27,675 nucleotides of DNA from DATCVR01 sp036566745 (GTDB lineage: Bacteria; Actinomycetota; Actinomycetes; Jiangellales; Jiangellaceae): assembly GCA_036566745.1 (NCBI GenBank), contig DATCVR010000321.1, forward strand, positions 1-27,675. The letters run 5' to 3'. The translations under genes and the position numbers were made by a program. This document shows, in pieces, positions 25,142 through 27,675 of the stretch (position 1 is the stretch's first letter; the number at the start of each line of letters is the position of its first letter). The notes beneath the pieces are model-generated. The model was not told the DNA's origin, did no database searches, and worked only from the letters and a program-made list of their open reading frames with translations.

Positions 25142-25228
25142 CCGCCGCGTTGATCTTGGAGTTCTTGCGGAATCCATCGGGCAAAACGCCCGCCGATACA
25201 GCCAAAACCCCAAGATCAACGAAGGCGG
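25142..25228. repeat. 87-bp imperfect palindrome of the TTGATCTTGG type
   Basis: CGTTGATCTTGG (25148-25159) is answered by CCAAGATCAACG (25210-25221). The flanks CCGCC/GGCGG extend the symmetry outward, and CGGGC-AAAAC-GCCCG forms the inner tip. The A/T-rich centre stands out from the surrounding DNA. It is unrelated to the 94-bp element and has no ORF. Similar TTGATCTTGG palindromes are, from memory, dispersed in several actinobacterial genomes. Confidence 0.75.
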
Positions 25229-25274
25229 CTCGGAACAACGTGGCGGGGGAGGCCGGGACACCGGCCGAAGACCG

Positions 25275-25280
25275 TAGGAT
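25275..25280 (+). promoter_or_regulatory. Probable -10 element of the gatCAB operon
   Basis: TAGGAT lies 36 bases before the gatC start, leaving a short leader with an AGGAAGAG ribosome site (25297-25304). No convincing -35 at standard spacing. Confidence 0.4.
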
Positions 25281-25315
25281 CGGGGCGTTGCCGTCCAGGA
25301 AGAGAGTGCCGTCCC

Positions 25316-25615
25316 ATGCCGTCGATCAGCCGCGAAGAGGTAGCGCACCTCGCGCACCTCGCTCGCCTCGACCTCGCCCCTGACGAACTCGACCACCTCG
25401 CCGGTCAGCTCGATCAGATCGTCACCCACGTGGCACGGGTGGCCCAGGTCGCGGCCGACGACATCCCGCCCACCTCACACGCCTTGCCGGTCACCAACGT
25501 GTTCCGCGACGACGAACAGCTCCCGTGCCTGACGGCCGAGGCCGCGCTCGCCGCCGCACCCGCCGCCGAGGACGGTCGCTTCCGCGTGCCGCGCATCCTG
25601 GGGGAAGAAGCATGA
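25316..25615 (+). CDS. gatC: Asp-tRNA(Asn)/Glu-tRNA(Gln) amidotransferase subunit C
   Basis: 99 residues, normal length. ISREEVAHLAHLARLDLAPDEL is the family N-terminus and the protein closes with RFRVPRIL, the conserved tail that wraps GatA. GatC is the small linker that stabilises GatA and GatB in the cytoplasmic amidotransferase complex. The TGA overlaps the gatA start (ATGA at 25612-25615), so translation is coupled. Confidence 0.97.
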   Translation: MPSISREEVAHLAHLARLDLAPDELDHLAGQLDQIVTHVARVAQVAADDIPPTSHALPVTNVFRDDEQLPCLTAEAALAAAPAAEDGRFRVPRILGEEA

Positions 25616-27144
25616 GCGCCACCGAACTCACCCGGCGCACCGCCGCCGAGCTCGCGGCGTCCGTCGCGTCCGGCGAGGTCAGCGCCGTCGAGGTCGCCCA
25701 GGCCCACCTCGATCGCATCGCCGAGGTCGACGGCCCCACCGACGCCGGTGTCCACGCCTTCCTGCACGTCGGCGCCGACAGCGCGCTCGCGGCGGCCCAG
25801 GCCGTCGACGCCAGGCGCGCCGCGGGCGAGTCGCTCGGCCCCCTGGCCGGGGTCCCGCTCGCGCTCAAGGACGTCATCACCACCGAGGACATGCCCACCA
25901 CCGCGGGCTCGAAGATCCTCGAGGGCTGGCAGCCGCCCTACGACGCCACCATCACCCGCAAGATGCGCGAGGCGGGCATCGTCATCCTCGGCAAGACCAA
26001 CCTCGACGAGTTCGCCATGGGCAGCTCGACCGAGAACTCCGCGTTCGGCCCCACCCGCAACCCGTGGGACCTCACCCGCATCCCAGGTGGCTCGGGCGGT
26101 GGCTCGGCCGCATCGCTGGCGGCGTTCGAGGCACCGCTCGCCATCGGCACCGACACCGGCGGGTCGATCCGCCAGCCCGCGGCCCTCACCGGCACCGTCG
26201 GCGTCAAGCCCACCTACGGCGCGGTCAGCCGTTACGGCCTGATCGCCTGCGCGTCCAGCCTCGACCAGGCCGGCCCGTGCGCGCGCACCGTCCTCGATGC
26301 CGCGCTGCTGCACAGCGTCATCGCCGGTCACGATCCGCTCGACTCCACCAGCATCGACCAGCCGGTCCCCGACGTGGTCGGCGCCGCGCGCCGCGGTGCC
26401 GAGGGCGATCTCAGTGGCCTGCGGGTGGGCGTGGTCAAGGAGCTCGGCGGCGAGGGCTACCAGCCCGGCGTCGAGACCCGCTTCCGCGAGGCCGTCGACC
26501 TGCTGGCCAAGCTCGGTGCCGAGGTCGTCGAGGTGTCGTGCCCCAACTTCGAGTTCGCCATGCCGGCCTACTACCTGATCATGCCGAGCGAGGTGTCCTC
26601 CAACCTGGCCCGCTTCGATGCCATGCGCTTCGGCCTGCGGGTGGGCGATGACGGCGAGCACAGTGCCGAGGAGGTCATGAGCCTCACCCGCGGCGCCGGT
26701 TTCGGGCCCGAGGCCAAGCGCCGCATCATGCTCGGCACCTACGCCCTGTCGTCCGGCTACTACGAGGCTTACTACGGCCAGGCCCAGAAGGTCCGCACGC
26801 TCATCACCCGCGACTTCGAGGCGGCCTTCGCCAAGGTCGACGTGCTCGTCTCGCCTACCGCGCCCACCACGGCGTTCCCGATCGGCGAGAAGGTCGACGA
26901 CCCGCTGGCGATGTACATGAACGACCTCTGCACCATCCCGAGCAACCTGGCGGGCAACGCCTCGGCGTCCTTCCCGTGCGGGCTGGCCGACGAGGACGGT
27001 CTTCCGGTCGGGCTGCACGTCATGGCGCCGGTGCTGGCCGACGACCGCCTCTACCTCGTCGGCGCCGCGATGGAGCAGGCCAGCCTCGCCCAGTGGGGCG
27101 GACCTCTCCTCGACCGGTCGCCCGCCCTGGAGGTGCGCGCATGA
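25612..27144 (+). CDS. gatA: Asp-tRNA(Asn)/Glu-tRNA(Gln) amidotransferase subunit A
   Basis: 510 residues. The amidase triad is complete: K86 (ALKDVITT), cis-S161 (PGGSGGGS) and nucleophile S185 (DTGGSIRQP), with the same 75- and 24-residue spacing as in the Staphylococcus aureus enzyme. TNLDEFAMGSSTENSAFGPT lies before the glycine-rich loop. The subunit releases ammonia from glutamine and channels it to GatB. The start at 25612 follows GGGGGAAG within the gatC 3' end; an upstream extension would overlap gatC. The stop codon overlaps the next small gene (ATGA at 27141-27144). Confidence 0.98.
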   Translation: MSATELTRRTAAELAASVASGEVSAVEVAQAHLDRIAEVDGPTDAGVHAFLHVGADSALAAAQAVDARRAAGESLGPLAGVPLALKDVITTEDMPTTAGSKILEGWQPPYDATITRKMREAGIVILGKTNLDEFAMGSSTENSAFGPTRNPWDLTRIPGGSGGGSAASLAAFEAPLAIGTDTGGSIRQPAALTGTVGVKPTYGAVSRYGLIACASSLDQAGPCARTVLDAALLHSVIAGHDPLDSTSIDQPVPDVVGAARRGAEGDLSGLRVGVVKELGGEGYQPGVETRFREAVDLLAKLGAEVVEVSCPNFEFAMPAYYLIMPSEVSSNLARFDAMRFGLRVGDDGEHSAEEVMSLTRGAGFGPEAKRRIMLGTYALSSGYYEAYYGQAQKVRTLITRDFEAAFAKVDVLVSPTAPTTAFPIGEKVDDPLAMYMNDLCTIPSNLAGNASASFPCGLADEDGLPVGLHVMAPVLADDRLYLVGAAMEQASLAQWGGPLLDRSPALEVRA

Positions 27145-27359
27145 ACGTCAAGACCATCGCCAAGTTCGCCGGTCAGGCCGCGGCCACGGTTGCCACGGTC
27201 CGCACCTTCAGCAAGGCCCGTCGTGAGCACGACAAGCTGCGCATGCTCGACGCCGTGATCACCGCGGTGTCGATCGCGGTGACGGTGGCGATCGTCGTGC
27301 GCGAGATCCGTGAGAACCGCGACGAGAAGTCGCGCCTGATCGACCTCGAGGACGTCTGA
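27141..27359 (+). CDS. Small single-span membrane protein between gatA and gatB
   Basis: 72 residues. A basic N-terminal half (KFAGQAAATVATVRTFSKARREHDK) leads to one hydrophobic helix at about residues 39-52 (VITAVSIAVTVAIVV), then a charged tail REIRENRDEKSRLIDLEDV. Start overlaps the gatA stop and its stop is 1 base before the gatB ATG, so it is fully embedded in the operon. In M. tuberculosis pfkA occupies the gap between gatA and gatB. I know no function; membrane anchoring or a role coupled to GatCAB is only a guess. Confidence 0.75.
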   Translation: MNVKTIAKFAGQAAATVATVRTFSKARREHDKLRMLDAVITAVSIAVTVAIVVREIRENRDEKSRLIDLEDV

Positions 27360-27360
27360 G

Positions 27361-27675
27361 ATGACCGTGACCACAGCGCTTCCCACGTTCGAGGACGCCA
27401 TCGCGCGCTTCGACCCGGTCATGGGCATGGAGGTCCATGTCGAGCTGGGCACCGTGACGAAGATGTTCTGCGGCTGCTCCACCGCCTTCGGTGGCGAGCC
27501 GAACTCGCAGGTGTGCCCCACCTGCCTGGGCCTGCCCGGGTCGCTGCCGGTGGTCAACCGGGTGGCCGTCGAGTCGGCGATCCGGATCGGGCTGGCGCTG
27601 AACTGCCAGATCGCCGAGTGGTGCCGCTTCGCGCGCAAGAACTACTTCTACCCGGACATGCCGAAGAACTTCCAG
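27361..27675 (+). CDS. gatB: Asp-tRNA(Asn)/Glu-tRNA(Gln) amidotransferase subunit B, N-terminal part
   Basis: 105 residues are visible before the window ends. MGMEVHVELGT is the family signature, and a CGC ... CPTC cysteine set (C37, C39, C52, C55) is the zinc site. KNYFYPDMPKNFQ is the conserved kinase-domain loop. GatB phosphorylates Glu-tRNA(Gln) or Asp-tRNA(Asn) and transfers ammonia from GatA. It is the last member of gatC-gatA-small protein-gatB visible here. Confidence 0.97.
   Translation, partial: MTVTTALPTFEDAIARFDPVMGMEVHVELGTVTKMFCGCSTAFGGEPNSQVCPTCLGLPGSLPVVNRVAVESAIRIGLALNCQIAEWCRFARKNYFYPDMPKNFQ

Overview
This is high-GC DNA from an actinobacterium. Gene content and order point to Actinomycetota, perhaps a Nocardioidaceae/Propionibacteriales member; that lineage call is inference. 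From memory, the backbone matches the Mycobacterium tuberculosis block from Rv3032 down to Rv3009c: glycosyltransferase, etfB, etfA, cysteine desulfurase, mnmA, ligA, an ACT-domain protein, gatC, gatA and gatB. Between these conserved genes sit lineage-specific insertions, which hold most of the unusual material.

Layout. 1-278 is the end of a sortase-anchored surface protein with a 15-bp tandem repeat. 383-2277 is a coupled DUF5819/HTTM membrane pair that converges on, and overlaps, a GT4 glycosyltransferase (2227-3534, minus). 3658-3687 is a promoter with an embedded palindromic operator, driving etfB-etfA (3839-5626). A 94-bp palindrome (5702-5795) separates these from cysteine desulfurase and mnmA (5873-8172). 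8214-9592 is an arsenic-type module: an ArsR-phosphatase fusion followed by an arsenate-reductase-like protein. 9626-11129 (minus) is a TetR regulator with an alpha/beta hydrolase. 11267-12028 (minus) is a lipoprotein and 12176-12880 (minus) a VIT-family metal transporter. 13004-16274 (plus) holds a MetE-C-terminal-like protein and ligA. A second, half copy of the 94-bp palindrome overlaps the ligA stop codon.

16368-18448 (minus) is a GntR/UTRA regulator, the remnant of a deleted kinase/ceramidase pair, and a SIS-domain protein, apparently an amino-sugar operon. The divergent region upstream contains two DasR-like half-palindromes and a perfect actinobacterial DnaA box. 18677-20791 (plus) is a RecQ-family helicase that ends in a phosphoribosyltransferase-like motif instead of an HRDC domain. 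20852-25048 (minus) runs from a frameshifted acyltransferase-3 gene through a histidine kinase and LuxR-type response regulator to the ACT-domain protein. 25316 to the window end (plus) is gatC, gatA, a 72-aa membrane protein and the start of gatB, tightly coupled.

How it works together. The core genes handle electron transfer from acyl-CoA oxidation (ETF), sulfur mobilisation and tRNA thiolation (cysteine desulfurase with MnmA), DNA ligation, and Gln-tRNA/Asn-tRNA amidation (GatCAB). A recurring feature is that at least six genes have a TANNNT-like -10 element only 6-7 bases before the start codon and no Shine-Dalgarno, so they are probably transcribed as leaderless mRNAs. No tRNA, rRNA, insertion sequence or CRISPR array was seen.
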